This document shows positions 1 to 8,698 of a stretch of 64,000 nt of DNA, piece after piece. Each line of letters begins with the position of its first letter. Positions within the stretch are counted from its first letter, which is position 1. Made by a program: the position numbers and the translations under genes. The notes under the pieces are model-generated. The model had not been told where the DNA came from. It ran no database searches and saw only the letters and a program-made list of their open reading frames with translations. Origin of the DNA: Albugo candida (Eukaryota; Oomycota; Peronosporomycetes; Albuginales; Albuginaceae); the NCBI GenBank assembly GCA_905220665.1, contig CAJNAR010000025.1, positions 167,412-231,411 on the forward strand. Reading direction: 5' to 3'.

Positions 1-2061
1 ATTGACCTTCTTTTTCCACGCATCACTTCGTTTCTTCACTTGTTCTAAAGACGGTGTTTTTGGAAACAAGTGACTTTGTGCTTTCTTGGCAAGCAAATCC
101 TTCAGATCCTTTTGATCTCCTTTCTCTTTCTCATCTCCGTTTTCGTTGGCTACGTTTTGCTTTAATTGAATGGATTTGGACTTTCCACTTTGGATAAACG
201 TTTGCATCTTTTTCAAATCTTGCAATTGCTCTTTCAGCTGGTCTAATTGGGCAGTCATCTTTTCGAGTGTGTTGTCAAAAGACTTTGGAACCGTGCGCTG
301 ATGATTACACAGAATGGCGACTTCGCGATTGGCGTCATTGTACGCCACCACTTTAACGTTGGTGTCCAATTTTCCGTCAGGATCCAAAGCGTAAGGCAGC
401 TCCTTCTCCAGTGTTACAGAAGCGTTGAATGTACGAAACACCTTGGCAGTCAAGCCGGGCATCAATGAGCTCAAATGCTTGTTCAAGTCTGAAGTTGCCA
501 GCTCGTCAAACACTTGATCCATTTTGCTTTTTTTGTGGCAAAACATCTTCAAATTCGAGTACACTTGTTTTCCAACTTGACCGTATTGAGCCAATGTGAC
601 TGTGTTGTTGTACGGCATGGAATCTTTACCGAGAAACGCGAGCGTCAATTCACAGTTTTCATCATTGAAGGACATGTGCTCCACACGAAGACTACAGCAC
701 CCAACAGTATCGGCCTCGTCTTCTCCTTTTTCGTTACCCACACGAAGCGCCAGCACGTCAATCACCCACATGGCGGTCGACCGTTGTTGCGTAGAGCGAT
801 CTTTTGCCTTGAGGCCACTAGTATAATTCTTTCGGATTCTGTCAATGTGCTTTTTCAGCTGTCGTGCTTTTTCATACTTTATCATATCCGATTTTCCCTT
901 GAAGCTCGAACTCGCAGCCAGCCAAACATATTTGATTCCACCCATTACGTTCTCATTCCAGTATGCCAGCCATGATACTGTATCTCGATGTATAACTTCT
1001 TTCCACGCATGTCCTGGCATATTACAAACGGGCACCCGGTCCGAGATGCCAACATTCACAGTGACTTCTTCTGGTAAGACGCGTTCCTTAAGAGTTCCAG
1101 TCTTTGGGTGCTCACCCCGTCCTCGAAACAAACCAGGCGGCTCAATTCTATAATTCCCGACTTTTTCCAAGTGACCATCTACAATAGCGAATCCATTCGT
1201 AAATTGATCCAATTCTTTACGTTCTTTTTCCAGCTGTTTCTCCTCTTTCGTCCTATTTTTCTTCTCTTCACGTGTTACGTCCAAGTGCTGCCGAATCAGT
1301 GAGAAATCACAGAGATCGAAATCTTTGATAATGTGATTTTTTCCGAGCAGCTTTTGTAAGTCTTGAAAGAAATTCTGGTTGAATATTTTACGTGTTTTCG
1401 GATTGCCCAGCTGCGGACCATCGGGAGGTATCGCAGCATAAAAGCTGACAATTTCTTCTTGAGCCGGAGTGAGCTTTAGAGGTTTCCCTTTATATAATAA
1501 GGAGACTCCATGAGGTGCATATGCTGGAGGAAAGAAAACACCATTGTGCTCTAGCGTCCGCCACTGTATCCCCTCCGGCAATTCCTCTGCTTTCCACCAG
1601 CGATACGCCTTGATGGCCATATCCAAACGCTCCGCTTTAGAATGCACTTTGAGTTTGTGGACACTCTTTCTCGTGACTTCTGTTTTGATCTGCACTTTGA
1701 CTTCTCGTTTTGGCTTTTTTGATGGGTTTGCCGAAGACGTTTCCTTTTGACAGATCTTTCGCTTTTGCACCAATTTACTTTCATCCGTTTTCGTCTTTTT
1801 CGTATTCGTTTTCGATTTCGATTTTCTCATCTGCGAAATCGGAATATCGTCGCTGTCGTCAGAGTTGTCATCGGATGACCATACTTTAGAGCTTTTGAAG
1901 CGCTCTGTAGTGGAAGTCTTTTGCTTAATTCGACTTCGTACTGTCTTGAGCTTGTTTGTCTCCGTTTTCACTACAGATTTCCCGTTTCTCTGCTGCTGTA
2001 TCTTGTTTCGTAGCTGTGAAATTGGAATCAAATCATCTTCATCAGAGCTTCCGCAATCCAT
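1..2061 (-). CDS. TOP1: DNA topoisomerase I (type IB), 3' end missing
   Basis: Relaxes supercoiled nuclear DNA by a transient 3'-phosphotyrosine nick. The minus frame is open for 687 codons from the ATG at 2061 to the left edge with no intron. The N-terminal ~170 residues are lysine/serine/acid rich, as expected of a nuclear-targeting region. The conserved core follows. Four of the five family catalytic residues can be placed: Arg440 (in ALRVGNEK), Lys479 (in FLGKDS), Arg543 (in KVFRTFN) and His587 (in CNHQR). The spacing agrees with human Arg488/Lys532/Arg590/His632. A coiled linker (QLDQLKEQLQDLKK) begins near residue 600. The active-site tyrosine lies in the C-terminal ~60 residues and falls outside the window, so its presence cannot be checked. 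It is divergent from the homoserine kinase gene, with only 104 bp between start codons. Confidence 0.95.
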   Translation of the reverse strand, partial: MDCGSSDEDDLIPISQLRNKIQQQRNGKSVVKTETNKLKTVRSRIKQKTSTTERFKSSKVWSSDDNSDDSDDIPISQMRKSKSKTNTKKTKTDESKLVQKRKICQKETSSANPSKKPKREVKVQIKTEVTRKSVHKLKVHSKAERLDMAIKAYRWWKAEELPEGIQWRTLEHNGVFFPPAYAPHGVSLLYKGKPLKLTPAQEEIVSFYAAIPPDGPQLGNPKTRKIFNQNFFQDLQKLLGKNHIIKDFDLCDFSLIRQHLDVTREEKKNRTKEEKQLEKERKELDQFTNGFAIVDGHLEKVGNYRIEPPGLFRGRGEHPKTGTLKERVLPEEVTVNVGISDRVPVCNMPGHAWKEVIHRDTVSWLAYWNENVMGGIKYVWLAASSSFKGKSDMIKYEKARQLKKHIDRIRKNYTSGLKAKDRSTQQRSTAMWVIDVLALRVGNEKGEDEADTVGCCSLRVEHMSFNDENCELTLAFLGKDSMPYNNTVTLAQYGQVGKQVYSNLKMFCHKKSKMDQVFDELATSDLNKHLSSLMPGLTAKVFRTFNASVTLEKELPYALDPDGKLDTNVKVVAYNDANREVAILCNHQRTVPKSFDNTLEKMTAQLDQLKEQLQDLKKMQTFIQSGKSKSIQLKQNVANENGDEKEKGDQKDLKDLLAKKAQSHLFPKTPSLEQVKKRSDAWKKKVN

Positions 2062-2165
2062 TTCCGAGATCCACAAATAGCGTACCGTACCTTACACGTT
2101 AAATTTATATTTCTGTTATCATTTCAATAAAACATGTCTTTATCTGTAAATTTCGCAATTTCTCA
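2062..2165. promoter_or_regulatory. short divergent promoter region, TOP1 / homoserine kinase
   Basis: This is the 104-bp AT-rich gap between two divergent start codons, so both 5' control regions must lie here or inside the neighbouring coding sequence. No specific element is claimed. Confidence 0.5.
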
Positions 2166-3341
2166 ATGGATGCAAAAGTTTGGATCGCGCAAATAAGCGT
2201 TGCCTTTTGCGTGACATACACTGTCAATTATGCAAAAAAACGCATCGCTCGACGCCGAATAAAACACTCAACCACCCGCACACTTCATATTCCATCCATT
2301 CCGTCTGTAACTCCAATCGCATCCGCTCAAAAAGACGACTCTAATAGCGCTCCATTACAATCCGTCACTGTGCGCGTTCCCGCGACAACTGCCAATATGG
2401 GCCCGGGATTCGATACAATCGGAATGGCGCTGGACATATGGAATGAGATCAAAGTGGAGATATTGCGCAATTGCAGCGCAAACACTCCACAATTTCAGCT
2501 TTCGCATGAAGGCGAAGGCGCAGAAGAGCTCCCAACCAATGATTCCAATTTGATTATTGTGGGATTTCGTGCGGCGTACAAAGCCGTTGACACGCCTCTG
2601 CCCTCACATGTGCGTATCCATTCGAAAAATCTCATTCCCTTTGCGCGCGGACTCGGCAGCAGCTCTGCTGGAATTGTTGGAGGTTTGCTTGCAGGATTGG
2701 CGCTCTCTGGAAAGCGCTTACCCGTACGAGGACAAGAAACACTGCTACAGCTAGCGTCTGAGATCGAAGGACATCCTGATAATGTGGCGCCAGCTATCTA
2801 CGGTGGACTTCAGCTTGGAATCTTTGCAGAGAATCGATGGTATTCTTCCAGGGTCCAAATTCCAGACGGCTTGCAGTGCGTCATGTTTATCCCCGACACT
2901 ACTGGTCCCACAAGTATCGCTCGAGCCATTCTTCCCGGTACAGTGGAGCGTCAACAAGCTGTCTTTAACATTGGGAGAGCAGCGCTGCTGGTAAATGCAT
3001 TTCGATCCGGAAACTTGGATGAGCTCAAATATGCGACCCAAGACAGTTTGCATCAGCCACAACGCGGTGAAACGCAATATCCGCATCTTGATCCGATGAT
3101 CCAAGCCGCTCTATCCGCTGGAGCACATTGCTGCTTTCTCAGTGGAGCTGGTCCCACCGTTCTGGCGATCACAAGCGGTCGATCAGGAGATATATTCACA
3201 CAAAAACTCGGTGAACGACAGGAAAGACAGGTTGCTGACGCCATGCGCGGAATTGCCGCTTCAATGAAAATTTCCGGATGTGTAGTTATCACTAATCCCG
3301 AACACAACGGTGCAGGCATTTCCGACTTGGTTCGAGCGTAA
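2166..3341 (+). CDS. THR1: homoserine kinase (GHMP kinase family)
   Basis: ATP-dependent O-phosphorylation of L-homoserine, the penultimate step of threonine synthesis. The 391-residue frame has an N-terminal extension of about 65 residues. The catalytic domain then begins at VRVPATTANMGPGFDTIGMA. The GHMP ATP-binding loop is ARGLGSSSAGIVGG (residues ~161-174), followed by EGHPDNVAPAIYGG. The C-terminal glycine motif is FLSGAGPTVLAI. The core has the usual ~310-residue length of ThrB. The extension starts with a hydrophobic stretch (residues 4-21) followed by KKRIARRRIK, so it could be a membrane anchor or organelle-targeting sequence. A shorter cytosolic form from a downstream Met is not obvious. 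The gene is convergent with the FYVE/FIST gene, with 38 bp between the stop codons. Confidence 0.93.
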   Translation: MDAKVWIAQISVAFCVTYTVNYAKKRIARRRIKHSTTRTLHIPSIPSVTPIASAQKDDSNSAPLQSVTVRVPATTANMGPGFDTIGMALDIWNEIKVEILRNCSANTPQFQLSHEGEGAEELPTNDSNLIIVGFRAAYKAVDTPLPSHVRIHSKNLIPFARGLGSSSAGIVGGLLAGLALSGKRLPVRGQETLLQLASEIEGHPDNVAPAIYGGLQLGIFAENRWYSSRVQIPDGLQCVMFIPDTTGPTSIARAILPGTVERQQAVFNIGRAALLVNAFRSGNLDELKYATQDSLHQPQRGETQYPHLDPMIQAALSAGAHCCFLSGAGPTVLAITSGRSGDIFTQKLGERQERQVADAMRGIAASMKISGCVVITNPEHNGAGISDLVRA

Positions 3342-3379
3342 TGTAGCGAAATGCCATTATCCGAAGATTGGTCTCATTC

Positions 3380-6250
3380 TCATTCTTGGCTTCTCTTCCT
3401 TATATTTGTGAATAGCACGGCTGTTATCATCCCATTCGCGTGCATGGATTCCTGACCACACAATAGAAGGCCTTGCTGACCGTCCGAGGATGTTCCCATG
3501 ATCGCTGCCGACTGAAAATGCTTCCTAATGGCCTTGGCAATCGGCTTGATCCTTCCATTCATCAAGCGAGGATAGTTGCTGCTTATGCTCATCACGCATC
3601 CGACAATATCATCGCGATCCAGACGATGAGCCCCCACGTGCATCATTTCTGTAAAGCCTCCGATAATTTGGTCGGGAATTCTCTGAACATCTACTGTCAT
3701 GAGACGCAAATGCTCGCCATTTCGTACTGGCGCATTGAGACACAATGCGAATTCTTCGTCAGCGCACTCGGGTTGAATGACTTGATACTTTGAAAACTGC
3801 GTGGTCGTATGCATACGATCTTCCTCGTCTTGTGTCAGTTGTTCGCGACAGAGAGGATAATGAAGCGGAACCACACTGCAGCTTGTGTCGTACTTGCACG
3901 GATCCCCCACAAAATCGTGCAAGAGATCATAACAGGCTTTGTTGAGCTCCAGGAGTGCGGGATTTCCATTCAAAGTATCGATTCTTTTGCCCGAGCAATG
4001 TGAGACAACCAGCGGCTTGACCGCGTCATGTTCATAGCATGTGAAGAAAGCATGCGCGATCTCCACACTCGGAGAGCAAAATGCCATCGCGATCCCACGC
4101 TGTGTCACATTTCGATTGATTGATGTCCAGGAGCAGATTTGTGTGGCGTCATATTGTTTGGGTCCGTTTGGATGGTATACGCAGGCACAAAGTGCATCAG
4201 AAAGCGCGCTTGCTTCCGGGGTCACACTTTCCTGTTCGCTTTCGGAAATCGGTGCCGTTGCAAGATCGGGGCATTGATTCGAACAATTTGGACAGGACAC
4301 AGAACGACTGCGTACAGAGCATCCGGCGAGAAACGATAGAGTGGAATCCACCAAATCATTCGCAGTCTCCATGACAGCTGCTTCGTCGTTATAGCTTGTC
4401 TGCATCCAAATCAAATCGGCGGCCTCTCCATTACACACTTTGCCATATTCTTGTGCCAGGCATTTCTTGACTCCTTCAGAGACGGAATCCACGCCAAAAT
4501 CAGCATTAATGACCGAATAAAAGCCTTCAGGGTCGTAAATACCCCATAATGCAAAGACCGGACCCTGGGGCACTGCATTTTTATGTGTGAAAATTCCATC
4601 ACTGGAGCTTCCTCCCATAAATAACGTCTCATTTGGAACCGATTGTTTCAATTGCTCGTATATTATGAGACCATCATGAGCGAGTGAATACGATACGATC
4701 ATCAAATGAGGAGCTTTGTTATTCAGGTCCTGACAAAGCATCGAATAGGCTGAGTGAACCGCTATTGCCGCATCCGGGTCATAAGATAAAGCGCTTGCAA
4801 TTCGAATCGATGAATCCGTATCGACTGGTTGCTTCGATTTGTTTTCCAAGAGCACATGTTCCTTAGAGGCTGATGTCGAAGTAAGTGAAACTTCTCTCTC
4901 TGGTGCTTGACGGATGAATTGGTCCCTCGAGCTTGCGTCTTGGGCCTCCGGCATGTTGCTAGTATGAAGACGTACTTTGGAAAGACAAAGCAAACAAAGC
5001 CGAACTGGCTGCTCACAATATGTCCATTTCTCGCCACAACGATTGCAAATAGCTCTAGAACAACTTCTGCAATGCTTTCGAAGCTTGAGAATGGAAAAGG
5101 TTGAGTGGCAAAATGAGCAATGTGATGCTTTTTTCCTTGATGCTGAACAGATTTCTGGTGCTGTTTGTAAATCAAACTGATCCAAATCGATATCGTACGA
5201 CCCAAACCGCTGTTTTCGATACGAATTTTCAGGAAAAGCCTGACTCCAATCGCTACAGATAACCGTACTGTCCGAAGCGGTTCTCTTTAGAATTTCACGG
5301 CCAATCTGATCGCGGATGTTACTTAGCCGATTTGCGTACGCAATCGCTACTTCCTGTGCCATTTCTTCGTGCAATGGACTCGGAAAATCAATTGTCACAG
5401 AGCATATGACATGACATGAATTTGGGTTTTTCTCAGATGGGAGAACAAGATGGAAGCCATTTTGTACGACTGAACGTTTACAGTTGTTAATAAAACCAGT
5501 GAGAAGATTCTGTTCTGCGAGAGAGAGAGTGGAAATCACTCTACTGGTCAAGTTATCGCTCAACGAGTGAAAGTACTGAAAACCAATTGGAATTGGATCA
5601 GTTGATAGCGTTGCGTATTCCATAAAACAGAGATCGACTGGCTCAGGTGACAAACTCTGTATTCGATGAGCCTGCCACTTTATAGTCGTTCGAGGGAATT
5701 TTGTATCGTTTGAGGAAGATAGAGATTTCAGAACTGAGGCCTGCAAGCATCCTGGAAAGAGTTGTGATTCCAGCTTCTGATACGCTTCAGAACCGTTTGG
5801 AGCCAGGAATTCCACCATCTCCGCTACATTTGCGTTCATATCACACGAAATTCTAAGAATCAAATTATTTTGCGAGTTTGGCAGTGCTCTCTGATAGACT
5901 TCCACGTCTTTGACCTTTGTCATATAAGTCCATCGTCCGCGTACATCTTCTGCTTTAGTGAACTTTTGAGCTGATACCCTCAGCTTTTCAATCAATTTAA
6001 AAGCGTAAGTAGCATCCTCCACATCACCAATCAATTTGGCTGAGCAACTCGATAGAGCGTTCGCAATCGCATGGAATTCCTCAATATTTCTTAATGTGGT
6101 TTTATGATAGGCTTGAGCCACGCGTTGTGTTTTATATTGAAAGAAGGATTTTATGGGGTTTCGTCCATCGATATTTCTTGATTGAGTACCACATTTAAGT
6201 ATTTCAAATGCTGCTGTATTAGTTTTAGTGTAAGACTTCATCCACTTCAC
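3380..6250 (-). CDS. START-like / FYVE zinc finger / FIST sensor-domain protein
   Basis: A 956-residue uninterrupted frame with three parts. Residues ~50-340 resemble the START-like lipid-binding region found upstream of FYVE fingers in oomycete families. Residues ~376-424 form a FYVE-type zinc finger with four cysteine pairs (C378/C381, C394/C397, C402/C405, C419/C422) and the basic RKHCRSC core that contacts PI3P. Residues ~490-740 match FIST_N (HLMIVSYS, LFMGGSSSDGIF, ALWGIYDP) and ~745-945 match FIST_C (GGFTEMMHVGA, AAIMGTSSDGQQG). FIST domains are best known as small-ligand sensory modules of bacterial signalling proteins and of eukaryotic F-box (FBXO22-type) proteins. A PI3P-anchored FIST protein would act on endosomal membranes; that role is inference. 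The start is the first Met of the frame. Confidence 0.8.
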   Translation of the reverse strand: MKWMKSYTKTNTAAFEILKCGTQSRNIDGRNPIKSFFQYKTQRVAQAYHKTTLRNIEEFHAIANALSSCSAKLIGDVEDATYAFKLIEKLRVSAQKFTKAEDVRGRWTYMTKVKDVEVYQRALPNSQNNLILRISCDMNANVAEMVEFLAPNGSEAYQKLESQLFPGCLQASVLKSLSSSNDTKFPRTTIKWQAHRIQSLSPEPVDLCFMEYATLSTDPIPIGFQYFHSLSDNLTSRVISTLSLAEQNLLTGFINNCKRSVVQNGFHLVLPSEKNPNSCHVICSVTIDFPSPLHEEMAQEVAIAYANRLSNIRDQIGREILKRTASDSTVICSDWSQAFPENSYRKQRFGSYDIDLDQFDLQTAPEICSASRKKASHCSFCHSTFSILKLRKHCRSCSRAICNRCGEKWTYCEQPVRLCLLCLSKVRLHTSNMPEAQDASSRDQFIRQAPEREVSLTSTSASKEHVLLENKSKQPVDTDSSIRIASALSYDPDAAIAVHSAYSMLCQDLNNKAPHLMIVSYSLAHDGLIIYEQLKQSVPNETLFMGGSSSDGIFTHKNAVPQGPVFALWGIYDPEGFYSVINADFGVDSVSEGVKKCLAQEYGKVCNGEAADLIWMQTSYNDEAAVMETANDLVDSTLSFLAGCSVRSRSVSCPNCSNQCPDLATAPISESEQESVTPEASALSDALCACVYHPNGPKQYDATQICSWTSINRNVTQRGIAMAFCSPSVEIAHAFFTCYEHDAVKPLVVSHCSGKRIDTLNGNPALLELNKACYDLLHDFVGDPCKYDTSCSVVPLHYPLCREQLTQDEEDRMHTTTQFSKYQVIQPECADEEFALCLNAPVRNGEHLRLMTVDVQRIPDQIIGGFTEMMHVGAHRLDRDDIVGCVMSISSNYPRLMNGRIKPIAKAIRKHFQSAAIMGTSSDGQQGLLLCGQESMHANGMITAVLFTNIRKRSQE

Positions 6251-6493
6251 CCGTTCAGAACGTTTAATGTATCTATAAGAAAAGCGCTGGTAGTCGATTC
6301 GGGTTGATCAATGAGCCAAACCCATTTCGCGTGTGATCTCTATGACACTTCCATCAAAGTACGGAATCATACTTACGCAGACGGTCCATCGAGGTACCTC
6401 CTCACGGCCGATCAGAACACAAGTGATCGAATTCTGATGTATACTTTTTATATAGAAAGCGAGATGCGAATTGGTAAATAAATCGTGTTCTAG

Positions 6494-8698
6494 TTAAAGC
6501 AGCTTAAGGTTGAAATTTGCGAGGTCTTTCTCCGAGTATTTATGATGAGCGCTGCTGTATTTCCAATCTTCCGATTGCGCGCGAGTTGATCGTTTGACGG
6601 TAGCGCAGGTCTTTAGAATAGCAGCTTCCTTCTCTGCCAAGAGAACAATTCTTGGTCCGAGTTGAGAAGACTCGAGTTTACCATCTTTAGCCGTCGCGGT
6701 AGGAGTAGCCTCTGCAGCCGTTTGACACCTCCTGATACCTACGACCAAATCGCCCATGGTTCTTGTCCTATCACGATTCCCAGCTTCGCAATCATGTCTT
6801 GCTGATGCTTCTGTGACCGGGTAGCTCGTCGATCTTGTCGAACCGCGCGCTAACATATCCTGTGGCGCAAGACACGAATCCCGAGAGCAACGATTCGCTG
6901 AAGTGCGTGACGATTCGTGAAGATCTCCAGTTTGGGTATGTCGCGGGGTGAATTGCATGCGAACACTAGAGCTGATCCTGGAAGCTGCATCACTTGCACT
7001 GGAAGGTCCAAAAAGATCACATAGGATACATTCCCGAAAACTTCCTCGAGCTGAGCCACCAGAAAGCTGTTTATTTTCCAGTACATTATCATCATCCAGG
7101 TACGATAGATCGTTTGTTGCGTGATTCCGGGGAAAGAACGTGATGCGTTCGGCAAAATTATAGCGCATACTGTTGGTGTAGGGATCATTCTTCAGCATGA
7201 GCATCGCTGAAGTCTTTCGAACGCAGCATTTCTGGCAGATGAATGAAGTGCATGTAATGCAGCGAATCTTTCTTCGCAGCATCGAAAAAGATGTGAGACA
7301 GATGGCACAGATCTGTGATTTCGAGGCTCCCGTACTTTTTCGACGAAATTGATTTCGTATCATACTGGCTGCCGAGACAGATGGATCTAAACCAGCTTCT
7401 CGTATTTGTTCCTTCCACTGCTTTGAAAGCACCACACGTAATGACGCCATCTGATGAGCAAAAAAATCAAAAAACTCCAAGCTGAGTAGGTGACTCGATA
7501 TTGGACGGATCTCTGGAATGTACACCCGACACGTCAGAATGACTTTACAAACGTTTGCATTCGATGTTTCCTCAATCTTATAAAGCCAATCACGAATGTA
7601 ATACATCAAACATGATTGCTGGGGTTTGTTTTTCTTCCTCATGGTAATTCTCGCACGAGCTTCCTGCAGATGTAGTTGTTTTTCATCAATTGATCGCCGA
7701 TATACATAAGCTTTACGAAGAAGTTTTGTTCTCCGCTCACTGTTGCTTGAATGGCCAGAATCCACCAAAGATGGATGCACCAAATCATCCATCAGTAATG
7801 CTCGATTTTTGTTTCTAGACCGCTCCACGTCTTGTGTTTGATGGACACTACTGACAGGGCTATTTTCTACACTGGAAACATTACTTATCGTTTTGTCACT
7901 TTCACCAAAACTGATTGAGCTTTCGATAACTTCTTCTTTGGCATGTCTCAAAGTCTCGCTTGGAGCAGGTATTGTGCTCGCTTGTAATGAGACCGCCTTT
8001 TTCGGCACATCATAGCGAGCATATTCAGCATAACAGACCTCAAATATATCCCTGGTATTTTTCGAGAATTGTGATGCCAAATACTTCAAATTCATTCTCG
8101 GAAGGGCTTCACGAGGGTCCTTGTTCAATCGCGAATGACCACATATTTTCGTTGACGCAAAACCTTTGATAGTGTGCATGCTGATCCAATATTGTTCCCG
8201 AACATCCGCAGTTGACAGAATCTCGACAACAGTTTCAATGGACCCTGGAATTCGAGTACAGCCTCTGTATTCCTTCTCGTAACAACGTAAAACGTTGGGC
8301 TCAATATTTTCGACTTCCCTATTTCTACCAGTAACTTGGCCTTGGTTTCCAGCTTTAGCATTCATGTCAAAATGTCTCGTAGTAGTCATTTTGAGGATTT
8401 CATCCTCGGAGGAGGGAATACGTTCATAAAGCCGTACACCATCAATCTCTTTCGATAATATATACGCCTTCCGTGGGTCCTCGCTATTAACGCTCCGGAT
8501 GGCTTTTTCAGCGTGCTTTTCAATAGTTTCCACATGTGTCGAATTTTGCGTTCCAGAGCCCCATAAAAAGCGCTCGACGCTATTTTTGAATTCATCATTC
8601 GCTTTTATTGTGCGCGCGCATTGGACTGATTTCTGTGCGTCAAACTTTTGCGATCCACTTTGTGTGTGATTTCGTAATGATCGAAGCATTCTCCACAC
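6494..8698 (-). CDS. START-like protein with degenerate FYVE finger
   Basis: A 734-residue frame, paralogous in layout to the neighbour at 3380-6250 but lacking FIST. Residues ~75-235 and ~360-440 are START-like (TADVREQYWISMHTIKG; VCYAEYARYD). Residues 464-492 give the first three zinc-ligand pairs (CAIC, CITC, CQKCC), but the basic RHHCR core is RRKIRCITC and the last pair (CILC, 557/560) is displaced by about 65 residues. PI3P binding is therefore doubtful. The C-terminal ~170 residues are low-complexity, Ser/Thr/Arg-rich. Same strand as the FYVE/FIST gene, 243 bp upstream of it, consistent with an old tandem duplication. Function unknown beyond probable lipid or membrane association. Confidence 0.7.
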   Translation of the reverse strand: MWRMLRSLRNHTQSGSQKFDAQKSVQCARTIKANDEFKNSVERFLWGSGTQNSTHVETIEKHAEKAIRSVNSEDPRKAYILSKEIDGVRLYERIPSSEDEILKMTTTRHFDMNAKAGNQGQVTGRNREVENIEPNVLRCYEKEYRGCTRIPGSIETVVEILSTADVREQYWISMHTIKGFASTKICGHSRLNKDPREALPRMNLKYLASQFSKNTRDIFEVCYAEYARYDVPKKAVSLQASTIPAPSETLRHAKEEVIESSISFGESDKTISNVSSVENSPVSSVHQTQDVERSRNKNRALLMDDLVHPSLVDSGHSSNSERRTKLLRKAYVYRRSIDEKQLHLQEARARITMRKKNKPQQSCLMYYIRDWLYKIEETSNANVCKVILTCRVYIPEIRPISSHLLSLEFFDFFAHQMASLRVVLSKQWKEQIREAGLDPSVSAASMIRNQFRRKSTGASKSQICAICLTSFSMLRRKIRCITCTSFICQKCCVRKTSAMLMLKNDPYTNSMRYNFAERITFFPRNHATNDLSYLDDDNVLENKQLSGGSARGSFRECILCDLFGPSSASDAASRISSSVRMQFTPRHTQTGDLHESSRTSANRCSRDSCLAPQDMLARGSTRSTSYPVTEASARHDCEAGNRDRTRTMGDLVVGIRRCQTAAEATPTATAKDGKLESSQLGPRIVLLAEKEAAILKTCATVKRSTRAQSEDWKYSSAHHKYSEKDLANFNLKLL

